Below are positions 8,796 to 16,292 of a DNA stretch of 26,876 bases, one piece after another. The notes beneath the pieces are model-generated. The model made no database searches and was not told the DNA's origin. It saw nothing but the letters and a program-made list of their open reading frames with translations. The translations under genes were made by a program, and so were the position numbers. Numbering within the stretch: the first letter of the stretch is position 1; the number at the start of each line of letters is the position of its first letter. This DNA is from Methanobacteriota archaeon (GTDB taxonomy: Archaea; Thermoplasmatota; Thermoplasmata; RBG-16-68-12): contig VBME01000013.1 of NCBI GenBank assembly GCA_005878995.1, forward strand, positions 1 to 26,876, read 5' to 3'.

Positions 8796-8811
8796 CTTCG
8801 AATACTCGAAG
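8796..8811. promoter_or_regulatory. Inverted repeat CTTCGA-ATAC-TCGAAG in the binding-protein promoter
   Basis: A perfect 6-bp inverted repeat with a 4-base spacer overlaps the only TATA-like sequence (GTATTC on the minus strand) between the GGAGG site and the upstream region of the peptide-binding-protein gene. A dimeric repressor bound here would occlude TBP, so it is a good operator candidate. The regulator is unknown. Confidence 0.45.
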
Positions 8812-8924
8812 GTTTTGGCTCAGGGGCCGGACGCTAACCGAAGCATTCTTAAACGGTCTCCTGGCGATGGCGTCGGGTGCGTCGAACACAAAGTCTTCAT
8901 CCGAGGCAAACCTTCGGGGAATTG

Positions 8925-9017
8925 ATGGCTCGGAAGGTCCGAAAGAAGCGAGGAAAAAAGACGGCAAAGAAACGCGCCTACTACTCCGGTCGCAAAGAAC
9001 GCCGGGCGAAGAAGTAG
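8925..9017 (+). CDS. 30-residue, extremely basic small protein
   Basis: A short open frame from ATG 8925 encodes 30 residues, of which 18 are Lys or Arg (it begins MARKVRKKRGKK and ends GRKERRAKK), with a Tyr-Tyr-Ser-Gly in the middle. It does not overlap any other gene and its stop lies one base from the stop of the convergent primase gene, as expected for a real gene in this compact genome. A TATA-like attcttaaac lies at 8845-8854, and a weak cgggga site precedes the ATG. The composition resembles tiny ribosomal proteins such as eL41 or bacterial Thx, but I see no clear alignment to either, so that is only an analogy. Nucleic-acid or rRNA binding is inferred. Confidence 0.55.
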   Translation: MARKVRKKRGKKTAKKRAYYSGRKERRAKK

Positions 9018-9018
9018 C

Positions 9019-9834
9019 TCAACGGCGATGGGCCCGCGGCACTACTCGAGGATCGTCGTAGCTAAAGCGTTCAAGGCCTCTTCGGCTCAAGGGCATCACG
9101 ATTCGCCAGACCATTCCATGGAGAGAATAGGGAAGGCGAATCAAACGCATTTCTCCCGTGGTCACCCACTCATCGATCGCATACCGACGGGCAAATCGTG
9201 CCGCAATCCGAGTCCGCTCGGCTCGTGAGAGCGCGAACGCCTCTTGATCCAACACGTGCACGTGGAATCCGCGTCCGGAATAGACGATCTTCAACTTTGT
9301 CCATCGATCGGCAAGCTCGTCGTACAGCGCCGCGGCCTGGCGACGGACTTCGCCGAACTCCCAGTCGCAGAAGGATAGACCCTGATGCCGCCGCATCTTC
9401 GCTTCGATGTCCCCGTGGATCGGGCAGTCGAGGTTCTCGGGATCCAGGTCGAACGCCAGCTCCTGGCCGAGGAACAGCGGACTCCGCCACGCATGGGCGT
9501 AGTCGAGACCGGCTTTGCGGGCTTCATCGAGTGAGGCGTACACGTTCCTGTCATAGTACACCCCCTCGGGCAGGTACTTCAACAGGTAAGGCCGCAGGCC
9601 GTTCGCGTCCCGGACGTCGTCGACTACCAGAGGGACGTTCTTCAGATGCCGGAAGCGCCGCGGATAGATTCCGGAGTGTCGCCCGACGATGAGGGCGTAC
9701 ACCCGTTCGCCGGGAGGGCTTGCCATCCATTCGCGGGCGGACGCGTAGTCCATGCCTCGCTCGTAGAACCGGCGTCGATCACCAAGGGATGCGGGAGCCA
9801 GATCCCCGGGCAGAATGTAGCGCGGCCGGACCAT
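9019..9834 (-). CDS. priS: DNA primase small subunit (PriS)-like archaeo-eukaryotic primase
   Basis: The PriS/AEP fold makes RNA or DNA primers. Motif I is LAFDLDPEN (catalytic Asp-x-Asp), preceded by the family-typical NVYASL and LGQE. Motif II is YSGRGFHVHV, with the conserved His. Motif III lies in VTTGEMRLIRLPYSLHG, matching the archaeal PriS consensus VTTDxxRLIRLPGSLHG. The catalytic Asp of motif III appears to be replaced by Gly with a Glu beside it, and the following GKTG is GMVW, so activity may be altered or lost. Cys and His residues between motifs I and II may be remnants of the zinc knuckle. ATG 9834 gives 271 residues and lies 24 bases after a TATA-like GCTTAACC, suggesting a leaderless message. 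ATG 9891, which overlaps the aldo/keto reductase stop as TGATG, would add 19 residues. It is shorter than the typical PriS (330-400). Confidence 0.82.
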   Translation of the reverse strand: MVRPRYILPGDLAPASLGDRRRFYERGMDYASAREWMASPPGERVYALIVGRHSGIYPRRFRHLKNVPLVVDDVRDANGLRPYLLKYLPEGVYYDRNVYASLDEARKAGLDYAHAWRSPLFLGQELAFDLDPENLDCPIHGDIEAKMRRHQGLSFCDWEFGEVRRQAAALYDELADRWTKLKIVYSGRGFHVHVLDQEAFALSRAERTRIAARFARRYAIDEWVTTGEMRLIRLPYSLHGMVWRIVMPLSRRGLERFSYDDPRVVPRAHRR

Positions 9835-9854
9835 GGCACGGAATCGCGGCAACC

Positions 9855-9862
9855 GGTTAAGC
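9855..9862 (-). promoter_or_regulatory. TATA-like element inside the end of the primase upstream region
   Basis: GCTTAACC on the minus strand lies 24 bases before ATG 9834, the spacing seen for leaderless archaeal genes. It lies just past the stop of the aldo/keto reductase gene. Confidence 0.35.
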
Positions 9863-9890
9863 CTCACTCGATGCGGGAGGGTCGAGTCCA

Positions 9891-10718
9891 TCAGGGCTGG
9901 TGGTCTGGATTCCACGCCACATGGGCTCGTTCGTCCAGCGAATCGAGCCGATCCATGTCGTCGCCGTTCAAGTCGAAATCGAAGACGGCAGCGTTCTCCC
10001 GAATCCGATCGGGATGGACGGACTTCGGGATCACGACGAGTCCATGCTGAAGGCTCCACCGAATCAGGATCTGCGCAGGCGTCCGATTGTACCTCGCAGC
10101 AATTTCGGTGATGACCCGGTGCGTCAGGCGGCGTCCCCGGGCGAGGGGGCTGTATGCCTCAAGTTGGATTTTCCGTTCGCGGCAGAACTCGAGCAGCTCC
10201 TTCTGATACAAGAACGGATGGAACTCGACTTGGTTCACGGACGGTGCGACCGATGCCGAAGGAAGCATTTCCTCCAGATGGCGAATCGTGTAGTTGCTCA
10301 CGCCGATCGAACGAACGAGGCCTTCTTCGTGGAGCTTTGAGAACGCCTTCCACGACTCGTCGCGAAGGCCCGGTACCGGCCAGTGGATCAAGTACAGATC
10401 GATGTAGTCGAGGGCCAGCTCGCGGCGACTCCGTTCGAACGCCCGCAACGCGGACTCGTACCCGTGATCGCTGTTCCAGAGCTTCGTTGTGACGAAAATC
10501 TCGTCCCGCGGAACTCCACTTTGCCGGACTGCCGCGCCGACGTCCCGTTCGTTCGCGTACATTTTCGCGGTGTCGATCAGGCGGTACCCGACTTGGAGGG
10601 CGGTGGCGACGGCGTTCCGGGTCTCCTTGCCCGACGCGGCTTGCCAGACGCCGAGGCCCAGGACCGGCATCTTGTGTCCGTCGTTCAGCGTCGCACGCGA
10701 TTCGATGGTGAGGCTCAT
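9891..10718 (-). CDS. Aldo/keto reductase
   Basis: A NAD(P)H-dependent carbonyl reductase of the AKR superfamily ((beta/alpha)8 barrel), cytoplasmic. The catalytic tetrad is complete: Asp49 and Tyr54 in LIDTAKMYANE, Lys79 in VTTKLWNSDHG and His112 in YLIHWPVPG. The nicotinamide-binding segments SIGVSNY and SVNQVEFHP, and the phosphate-binding end VIPKSVHPDRIREN, are also present. At 275 residues it has the typical length, and it resembles the 2,5-diketo-gluconate reductase/AKR5-like branch. It starts at ATG 10718 without a clear ribosome site, so it may be leaderless. Its TGA overlaps a possible start of the primase gene, but the pair has no obvious functional logic. The substrate cannot be inferred. 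Confidence 0.92.
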   Translation of the reverse strand: MSLTIESRATLNDGHKMPVLGLGVWQAASGKETRNAVATALQVGYRLIDTAKMYANERDVGAAVRQSGVPRDEIFVTTKLWNSDHGYESALRAFERSRRELALDYIDLYLIHWPVPGLRDESWKAFSKLHEEGLVRSIGVSNYTIRHLEEMLPSASVAPSVNQVEFHPFLYQKELLEFCRERKIQLEAYSPLARGRRLTHRVITEIAARYNRTPAQILIRWSLQHGLVVIPKSVHPDRIRENAAVFDFDLNGDDMDRLDSLDERAHVAWNPDHQP

Positions 10719-10765
10719 CGGCGCGGCGACGGCGGGCGCCCTACTTCAATCTTGACGCGCGGCAT

Positions 10766-11965
10766 TCAGGACTTTGGAATGTCTTTTTTCGGGTCCACGA
10801 ACGGCTTCTTCACGACGCTTGCCGACCGGACGCCTTTCGTCGTCGACACCCGGAGCCGGGTCCCGATCTTCGCGTGATCGATTCCCACCAGGGCGTACCC
10901 GATGTTCTTCTCGAGTCGTGGCGAGTACGTCATCGAGGTGACGTGACCCACCTTCCGGCCGTCCGCATGAACATCCCAGTAGTCCGGGATCCAGGCTCCG
11001 AGCGATTCGCCCGCGACTTCGATCCCCACGAGCTTCCGCCTCACGCCTTCCCGCTTGACCCGAGCAATCGCTGCTTTGCCGAGATAGTCCGACCGCTTGT
11101 CCTCGTCAACCGTCCAGCCCAGCCCGACCTCATAGGGACTATTGTCGAGCACGATGTCGGAACTGTAGTTCAGGATGCCGGCCTCAATCCGACGGATCTC
11201 CGACGGCGCAATGGGCCGGATCTCGTACTTCGATCCGGCGGCCATGACGGCGTCCCAGAGCTTCTCCCCGAATTTCGAGTCGCGAAGGTACAGCTCGTAT
11301 CCGCGTTCCGCGCTCCACCCGGTCCGGGTAATGACCAGGGGGATGCCATCGAGCTCCGTCTCCGTCAGGTGGTAGTACTCAAGGCCGAGAATCTCCTTGC
11401 CAAAGAGGTCCACCATGACGTCCTTCGACTTCGGGCCCTGCAACTGGAGGGGGGACACGTCCGGCTCGCGCACGCTGACATCGAGGCCGGCATGGACCGC
11501 GACGCCCTTGCACCAGAACAGCACGTCCCAGTCGGACAGGGAGAGCCAGAAGTGGTTCTCTCCGAGTCGGAGCAGGACCGGGTCGTTGATGATCCCGCCA
11601 TCGGGTGTCGTCAGAAGCACGTACTTGCACTCGCCGACCGCACACTTCTCCATGTCCCGCGGCGTCAGGAGTTGCATGAACTCGAATCCATCGGGGCCGT
11701 CGATCTCGACCTGTCGCTCGACGCCGACGTCCCAGAGGGTCACGTGGTTCACGAGATGCCAGTACTCCTCCACGGGATCCGTATAGAGACCGGGCATCAG
11801 CATGTGGTTGTAGAGGTCGTATGCCCGAACGCCGTGCTTCGCGGCGCGACGGAAGTACGGCGACTTTTGAATCCATGCCGTCTCCCGGAACCCCGGGAGA
11901 ATCGGACCCGCGTAGTCGTTTGTGGCCTCTGTCAGCACGCCTTCACGTACGTGGTCGGGTATCAT
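10766..11965 (-). CDS. GcvT/DmdA-family C1-transfer protein, paralog A
   Basis: A member of the aminomethyltransferase (GcvT) fold family, which passes one-carbon units to tetrahydrofolate-type carriers. Its closest visible resemblance is to DmdA-like demethylases rather than the glycine-cleavage T protein: AYDLYNHMLMPGLY, HLVNHVTLWDVGVERQVEI, GGIINDPVLLRLGENHFWLS and EPDVSPLQLQGPKSKDVM. The carrier-proximal Asp in INDP is retained. The C-terminal domain runs from about 280 to the end, VVKKPFVDPKKDIPKS, which all three paralogs share. ATG 11965 has an excellent GGAGGTGG site. No GcvH or GcvP is nearby, so ordinary glycine cleavage is unlikely. It lacks the FGPWYRKSPFF N-terminal block of paralogs B and C. 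No good TATA box is seen, so it may be read from the paralog B promoter across 97 bases. Substrate unknown. Confidence 0.85.
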   Translation of the reverse strand: MIPDHVREGVLTEATNDYAGPILPGFRETAWIQKSPYFRRAAKHGVRAYDLYNHMLMPGLYTDPVEEYWHLVNHVTLWDVGVERQVEIDGPDGFEFMQLLTPRDMEKCAVGECKYVLLTTPDGGIINDPVLLRLGENHFWLSLSDWDVLFWCKGVAVHAGLDVSVREPDVSPLQLQGPKSKDVMVDLFGKEILGLEYYHLTETELDGIPLVITRTGWSAERGYELYLRDSKFGEKLWDAVMAAGSKYEIRPIAPSEIRRIEAGILNYSSDIVLDNSPYEVGLGWTVDEDKRSDYLGKAAIARVKREGVRRKLVGIEVAGESLGAWIPDYWDVHADGRKVGHVTSMTYSPRLEKNIGYALVGIDHAKIGTRLRVSTTKGVRSASVVKKPFVDPKKDIPKS

Positions 11966-12062
11966 ACCACCTCCTGAATTGGGAACGGGAAGCTGGAAGG
12001 ATAGATGAGCGTTTTGGCGCTGCGAGGAAAGCGCTCAAGTCAGGTCGCGCATCCGCCGAGAA

Positions 12063-13217
12063 TCACGACTTCGGAACTTCTTTCTTCGGATCGATGAACG
12101 GCTTCTTGACGACCACCGCGGTTCGCAATCCGGCGGGCGTGACGATTTCGATCTCGGTACCAAGCTTCGAAAGATGAAACGGCACCCAGGCGTATCCGAT
12201 GTTCTTCTTGAGTCTTGGCGACATGCCCAGGGCGGTGAGCGTTCCGATGTCCTTCCCGTCTTTCCGCACGGGCCACGGATGCGGGAGCCAAGGCCGCACG
12301 ACCTCGTCGCCGGGCACTTCGACGCCCACGAGTTTCCTCCCCGGTCCGTCTTTCTTGATCTGCCTCAGCGCCGTCCTCCCAATGAAGTCGTGTTTCTTGT
12401 CGAGGTCGACGAGCCATCCCAGTCCCGCCTCGTACGGATTGTGGTCCAGGTTGATGTCGGAGGGATAGTTCAGGATCCCCGCCTCGATCCGACGGTACTC
12501 GGATGGACCGGTAGGACGGATGTCGAACGGCTTCCCCGCCTCCATGACCTGATTCCACAGCTCCGTGCCGCGGCTTCCGTCGCACAAGTAAATCTCGAAT
12601 CCGACTTCGGCGGACCAGCCGGTTCGAGTGACGATCACCGGGATGCCATCGATCGTCGCTTCGAGGAAGTGGTAGTACTCTAGATTCGCGACTTGCGGAC
12701 CAACGAGCACTCGAAGGAGATCTTTCGACTTCGGCCCTTGGACTTGCATGGGGGAGACATCGGGTTCGCGAATTTCGACGTCGAAGTCCGAGTGGTACGC
12801 GATGCCCTTGGCCCAGAGGAGCACGTCGCTGTCCGCCGTGGAGAGCCAGAATCGGTCCTTCGCGAGTCGCGTGAGGACGGGGTCATTGATCAGTCCTCCT
12901 CGCTCGTCCGTCAGGACCGTGTACTTCGCTTGGCCGACCTGGCACCCGCTCAGGTCCCGCGGCGTCAGGTATTCCATGAATTCGTAACCGTCGGGACCGC
13001 TGATCTCGACCTGCCGTTCGCATCCGACGTCCCACACGGTCACGTGGTTCACGAGGTGCCAGTACTCCGCGACCGGGTCTGCGAAGTTGCTTGGGATGTA
13101 CATCTTGTTGTACACGTCGTACCCGCAGCAACCCGCGCGCTGCGCCGCGTCGAAGAAGGGTGACTTCCGGTACCATGGACCGAAGTAGAGTGTCGCGTGT
13201 CCCCCTTCAATGACCAT
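12063..13217 (-). CDS. GcvT/DmdA-family C1-transfer protein, paralog B
   Basis: A second copy of the same family, about 60% identical by eye to paralog C: TLYFGPWYRKSPFF, YDVYNKMYIPSNF, WDVGCERQVEISGPDGYEF, GGLINDPVL and EPDVSPMQVQGPKSKDLL, ending VVKKPFIDPKKEVPKS. The open frame runs about 115 codons further upstream, but that part is antisense to the neighbouring hydrolase. I choose ATG 13217 because homology begins there, gaggga precedes it, and a TCAAATAA promoter element lies 38 bases upstream. It diverges from the DDAH-like hydrolase across about 130 bases, and such head-to-head arrangement often means joint regulation. It may take a folate or methanopterin carrier and a methylated amine or sulfonium donor; this is inferred from the family only. 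Confidence 0.85.
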   Translation of the reverse strand: MVIEGGHATLYFGPWYRKSPFFDAAQRAGCCGYDVYNKMYIPSNFADPVAEYWHLVNHVTVWDVGCERQVEISGPDGYEFMEYLTPRDLSGCQVGQAKYTVLTDERGGLINDPVLTRLAKDRFWLSTADSDVLLWAKGIAYHSDFDVEIREPDVSPMQVQGPKSKDLLRVLVGPQVANLEYYHFLEATIDGIPVIVTRTGWSAEVGFEIYLCDGSRGTELWNQVMEAGKPFDIRPTGPSEYRRIEAGILNYPSDINLDHNPYEAGLGWLVDLDKKHDFIGRTALRQIKKDGPGRKLVGVEVPGDEVVRPWLPHPWPVRKDGKDIGTLTALGMSPRLKKNIGYAWVPFHLSKLGTEIEIVTPAGLRTAVVVKKPFIDPKKEVPKS

Positions 13218-13254
13218 GGGGAGATTCCCTCGACTGGAGCTGAATGCGAAGCCC

Positions 13255-13262
13255 TTATTTGA
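13255..13262 (-). promoter_or_regulatory. TATA-like TCAAATAA promoter of GcvT/DmdA paralog B
   Basis: The minus strand reads TCAAATAA 38 bases before ATG 13217. The identical octamer occurs 41 bases before the start of paralog C, supporting a real and shared promoter element. Confidence 0.5.
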
Positions 13263-13349
13263 CCGCAACCCACGCGCGAGACAAAGGGTAAGAAGCCCCC
13301 ACGCATCCTCGCCCTTCGAAACGTGACCCGCACTTATGGGAGCCAGAGC

Positions 13350-14360
13350 ATGTCGGACCCGCTCCGCACGGTGCTCGTGCGACGGCCTGACGATTCGTTC
13401 GCCGGGGCCGATCCGAAGCGCTGGGGATATGCGGCGAAGCCGAACCTTGCCAAGGCTCAGAAAGAGCACGACGGACTCGTCGACCTCCTCGAGCAATCCG
13501 GAATTGAAGTCCGATACCATGGGGAGCCGCAGCCGGGAAGAGCGGACTCGATGTTCGTGCACGACCCGGCAATCGTCACAGACCGCGGAGCCGTGATTCT
13601 CCGGATGGGGAAGAAACTCAGACGGGGTGAAGAGGCCTCAATGGCTCGCGCCCTCGAAAGACTCCACGTCCCGATCAGCGCGACCCTGCGCGGCGAGGCG
13701 ACCGCGGAAGGTGGAGATCTGCTCTGGGTGAATCACGACGAGCTCGCGGTCGGCCGAGGATTCCGGACAAACGCCGAAGGTCTCCGGCAAGTCCGCCAAG
13801 CCATGAGGGCAATCGGAGTCGAAGTGGAGCCGGTCTCATTGCCCTACTTTCAAGGCCCCAAGGCGTGCTTGCACCTAATGTCGCTCGTCAGCCTCCTTGA
13901 CGACGACCTCGCGGTTGTCTACCCGCGTCTATTCCCGGTCCCGTTCTGGGACTACCTCGAAGACCGCGCGTTCGAATTCGTCGAGGTCCCCGACGAGGAG
14001 TTCGAGACGATGGCCCCAAACGTGCTCGCGGTCGCCCCGCGCGACTGCATCATGCTCGAAGGGAATCCGATCACGAAGCGGCGGCTTGAAGAAGCCGGTT
14101 GTCGGGTCCGCACGTACCGCGGAAACGAGATTTCCCTGAAGGCCGAGGGCGGCGCGACCTGCCTGACTCGACCAATTCACCGTTCCCGCTCATCCCATGC
14201 GGGCGCCGGGGGCAGCGCCCGCGGAGGTGGTTTGGAGGCGAAGACCAAGGATGGTCACCGACTACCAACACGGATGAGAAGCGTTTTGATTCGAGATGGT
14301 TGGAACAAATTACAACGAGTACATACCCTAGATGTAGGGCGCGATGCGAGTAGGAGGTGA
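13350..14360 (+). CDS. DDAH/arginine deiminase-type guanidino hydrolase with extra C-terminal tail
   Basis: A member of the amidinotransferase/hydrolase (pentein) superfamily, like dimethylarginine dimethylaminohydrolase. These enzymes use a Cys to cleave guanidino groups, releasing ammonia or a methylamine and a ureido product. Visible features: FVHDPAIV (Asp72), AEGGDLL (Glu120 region), CLHLMSLVSLLDDD with the catalytic His175, EGNPITKRRL, and EGGATCLTRP with the nucleophile Cys271. Family members end a few residues after this Cys. Here the frame runs on for about 58 low-complexity residues with no recognisable homology, ending at 14360, so the original stop may have been lost at the border of the AT-richer segment that follows. 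ATG 13350 is preferred to GTG 13323 because GGGAG lies seven bases before it. Arginine versus methylarginine specificity is undetermined. Confidence 0.82.
   Translation: MSDPLRTVLVRRPDDSFAGADPKRWGYAAKPNLAKAQKEHDGLVDLLEQSGIEVRYHGEPQPGRADSMFVHDPAIVTDRGAVILRMGKKLRRGEEASMARALERLHVPISATLRGEATAEGGDLLWVNHDELAVGRGFRTNAEGLRQVRQAMRAIGVEVEPVSLPYFQGPKACLHLMSLVSLLDDDLAVVYPRLFPVPFWDYLEDRAFEFVEVPDEEFETMAPNVLAVAPRDCIMLEGNPITKRRLEEAGCRVRTYRGNEISLKAEGGATCLTRPIHRSRSSHAGAGGSARGGGLEAKTKDGHRLPTRMRSVLIRDGWNKLQRVHTLDVGRDASRR
14200..14223 (+). terminator. Strong GC hairpin at the 3' end of the hydrolase core
   Basis: An 8-bp perfect stem (GCGGGCGC with GCGCCCGC) closes an 8-base loop. It lies about 25 bases after the last codons that match the hydrolase family and inside the unusual tail. 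It could be a transcription or RNA-processing signal, but no T-run follows. From here to 14503 I recognise no conserved coding sequence. Confidence 0.3.
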
Positions 14361-14503
14361 GTTGGAGACGGTCCAAACGAAGGCACGGGCAGCGAGATAA
14401 GCGGGAAAATGAAAACGGGCCTCGAAACCGGCATTGTCGGCATCCCCCCTAACCGGCCCGGGCTTCAACACAGAGAGGAGACTCGTTAACAGGAAGTGTC
14501 TTC

Positions 14504-15163
14504 GTGCTGCGCGAAAGGATCCTTCGGGCCTTGGCGGATCCGTTATTAGTCCGTATCGCCTGGAGGATGGAAAGGCTTCGCGAGGCCGACTCGGTCCGTC
14601 ATGCAAGGTCGCGAGCCACTGTGTCTCCGACGGCGGTCCTGCATCCCAGCGCGACCATTTACAACCACCTGAACGACCCGAAGGCAATCACGGTGGGTCC
14701 CCACACGAACATTCTCGGCGAGCTGCTGGTCTTTTGGAATGGGGGTCGCATTCGCATTGGGGAATGGTGCACGCTCGGCAGAGGATCGCACATTTGGTCA
14801 CAGAACTCGGTCTCCATCGGGGACCACGTCGCAATTTCATACTTGGTTGATATCCATGACACGAATGGCCACCCGGTCGACTGGGCGGAGCGACGGGGGA
14901 ACCTTGGGTCAATCGTATCAGGGAAGGGATGCCAGATCCCCTCCAAGACCGTTTCAGCACCCATCGTAATCGAGGACGACGCGTGGATCGGCTTCAAGGC
15001 CACGATCCTAAAGGGCGTCCATATCGGGCGTGGCGCGATCGTCGCCGCGGGGTCCGTCGTCACCCACGATGTCCCTGCCTGGACGATCGTCGCGGGTAAT
15101 CCTGCGCGCGTAGTCAAGAGACTCGATGAGGACATTGCGCCTTTGGTGCCTGCGTTGCGATAG
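14504..15163 (+). CDS. Hexapeptide-repeat (left-handed beta-helix) O-acetyltransferase
   Basis: An acyltransferase of the LbH family (WcaF/maltose-acetyltransferase-like) that moves acetyl or similar groups from acyl-CoA to sugars, usually in surface polysaccharide synthesis. After about 45 mostly helical residues come the hexapeptide turns: AVLHPSATI, AITVGPHTNIL, GRIRIGEWCTLGRGSHI, SVSIGDHVAIS, then the catalytic-His loop VDIHDTNGHP, then PIVIEDDAWIGFKATILKGV, IGRGAIVAAGSVV and the typical end IVAGNPARVVKRL. The start is GTG 14504, with a weak aggaag site. It is followed eight bases later by a sugar O-methyltransferase, so the two form a surface-glycan pair. The third-codon bases are visibly less GC-rich than in surrounding genes, suggesting recent transfer. 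Confidence 0.88.
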   Translation: MLRERILRALADPLLVRIAWRMERLREADSVRHARSRATVSPTAVLHPSATIYNHLNDPKAITVGPHTNILGELLVFWNGGRIRIGEWCTLGRGSHIWSQNSVSIGDHVAISYLVDIHDTNGHPVDWAERRGNLGSIVSGKGCQIPSKTVSAPIVIEDDAWIGFKATILKGVHIGRGAIVAAGSVVTHDVPAWTIVAGNPARVVKRLDEDIAPLVPALR

Positions 15164-15171
15164 AGGGACTT

Positions 15172-16275
15172 GTGACGGCCTTCAAAGGGCTTCCAATGGA
15201 CCCGAGTCGCCGCGAAAGTATCAAAGAAATCAAGTCCAGAATCGCGATGATGCTCGAAGAACGCCAACGGCTTACGAGCTCAAGTTCGAGGACTGCATCA
15301 CCGAGCAAGTTCTGGTCTGACTTTTGCTCCTTCTTTGACTACCTGCCATCCCTCCCGGACGAAGCATTTGCCAACCTGCGGCTCCATACCTATCACCTCA
15401 CGGGAGACACCTATCAATCGTACTACTTCAAATCGGAGATCGCTTCGATGCGCGCCCGTTGGGAGGAATTAATCAGAGACGTTCCCGCTGCTTACGTTCT
15501 CCGCGAGCCAGAGGGTGGCATCGGCTTTTCCTACGACGACGGCACCGTTGTGAGTCGGGATGTCATGAGGTGCCAGCGAGTTGTGAACACGCTATATGAC
15601 AGCGGCACTCTGACCGCGCTCGCAAACGCTGGTGGCCAACGAAAGCTCGTTCTGGAAATCGGAGCAGGCTACGGTGGCCTAGCCCATCAACTGTCAAACC
15701 TGCTGGGAAACACCACGTACGTAATCGTGGATCTGCCAGAAACCATGTTGTTTTCTGCGTCGTATCTCGCGCTGCTCAATCCAGGCAAGAAACTATACCT
15801 CTACCGAGGTGACGACTTTCCCAAGCGTGGGAATCGGGATTTTCTTACCGCGTTCGACTTCGTGCTCATCCCAAACTACAAGTTGGATGAACTCCGCGAC
15901 CTACGATTTGATCTTGTCCTCAACGTTGCTTCTCTCCAGGAGATGCGCGCCGATCAGGTCGCTGAGTATCTCGACTTCATCTCGGACACATGCAAGGGAG
16001 TGTTCTACAGCTGGAACCAGGACGATCAGCCTGAGAACAGCGAGCTTGGCAATCTTTCCAAGATGCTTCGAGCCAGGTTCGAATTAGCGGAAGTCGTCCC
16101 GAAGTCGGTCACGAATCACTTGACAGCCCGAGAACTGATGGTGTCCAAGCTGAAGGAATTGATGCAGCCCGTCGGCATCCGCTTCGGTGTCCTGAAGCCC
16201 TTTCCAGCAGGCCGACGGCGCTACGTAGAGCGAGAGTACTTGTGTCGTCCCTTCGGGTTACGAAGCAACAGCTAA
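15172..16275 (+). CDS. Putative sugar O-methyltransferase (NanM-like, SAM-dependent)
   Basis: A Rossmann-fold SAM methyltransferase. Motif I is VLEIGAGYGGLAHQL (about residues 159-173), the acidic end of beta 2 is YVIVDLPETML, and the post-motif region reads FDLVLNVASLQEM. The overall pattern, an N-terminal helical region with FWSDFCSFFDYLP and then the GAGYGGLA core and YSWNQDD, matches the family annotated as putative sugar O-methyltransferases in glycan clusters. The sugar substrate is inferred. GTG 15172 has gaggg five bases upstream; ATG 15196 is an alternative start. Codon use is AT-richer than in neighbours, as in the acetyltransferase before it, and no transposase or integrase is present. 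It ends 17 bases from the convergent stop of GcvT/DmdA paralog C. Confidence 0.8.
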   Translation: MTAFKGLPMDPSRRESIKEIKSRIAMMLEERQRLTSSSSRTASPSKFWSDFCSFFDYLPSLPDEAFANLRLHTYHLTGDTYQSYYFKSEIASMRARWEELIRDVPAAYVLREPEGGIGFSYDDGTVVSRDVMRCQRVVNTLYDSGTLTALANAGGQRKLVLEIGAGYGGLAHQLSNLLGNTTYVIVDLPETMLFSASYLALLNPGKKLYLYRGDDFPKRGNRDFLTAFDFVLIPNYKLDELRDLRFDLVLNVASLQEMRADQVAEYLDFISDTCKGVFYSWNQDDQPENSELGNLSKMLRARFELAEVVPKSVTNHLTARELMVSKLKELMQPVGIRFGVLKPFPAGRRRYVEREYLCRPFGLRSNS

Positions 16276-16292
16276 GTGGGCTGGTGGCCGAA

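Noticed and set aside
9892..10059. N-terminal extension of the primase frame
   Set aside because: It lies inside the aldo/keto reductase gene in another frame and is Arg/Ser-rich without PriS similarity.
10874..11977. 367-codon plus-strand frame opposite GcvT/DmdA paralog A
   Set aside because: Antisense shadow; similar frames appear opposite paralogs B and C because those genes are homologous, not because the antisense is coding.
13218..13562. N-terminal 115-codon extension of paralog B
   Set aside because: It overlaps the divergent hydrolase and a promoter, and it has no homology to the other paralogs.
14326..14339. CCCTA-gatg-TAGGG hairpin
   Set aside because: Only five pairs and no supporting context; kept out of the feature list.
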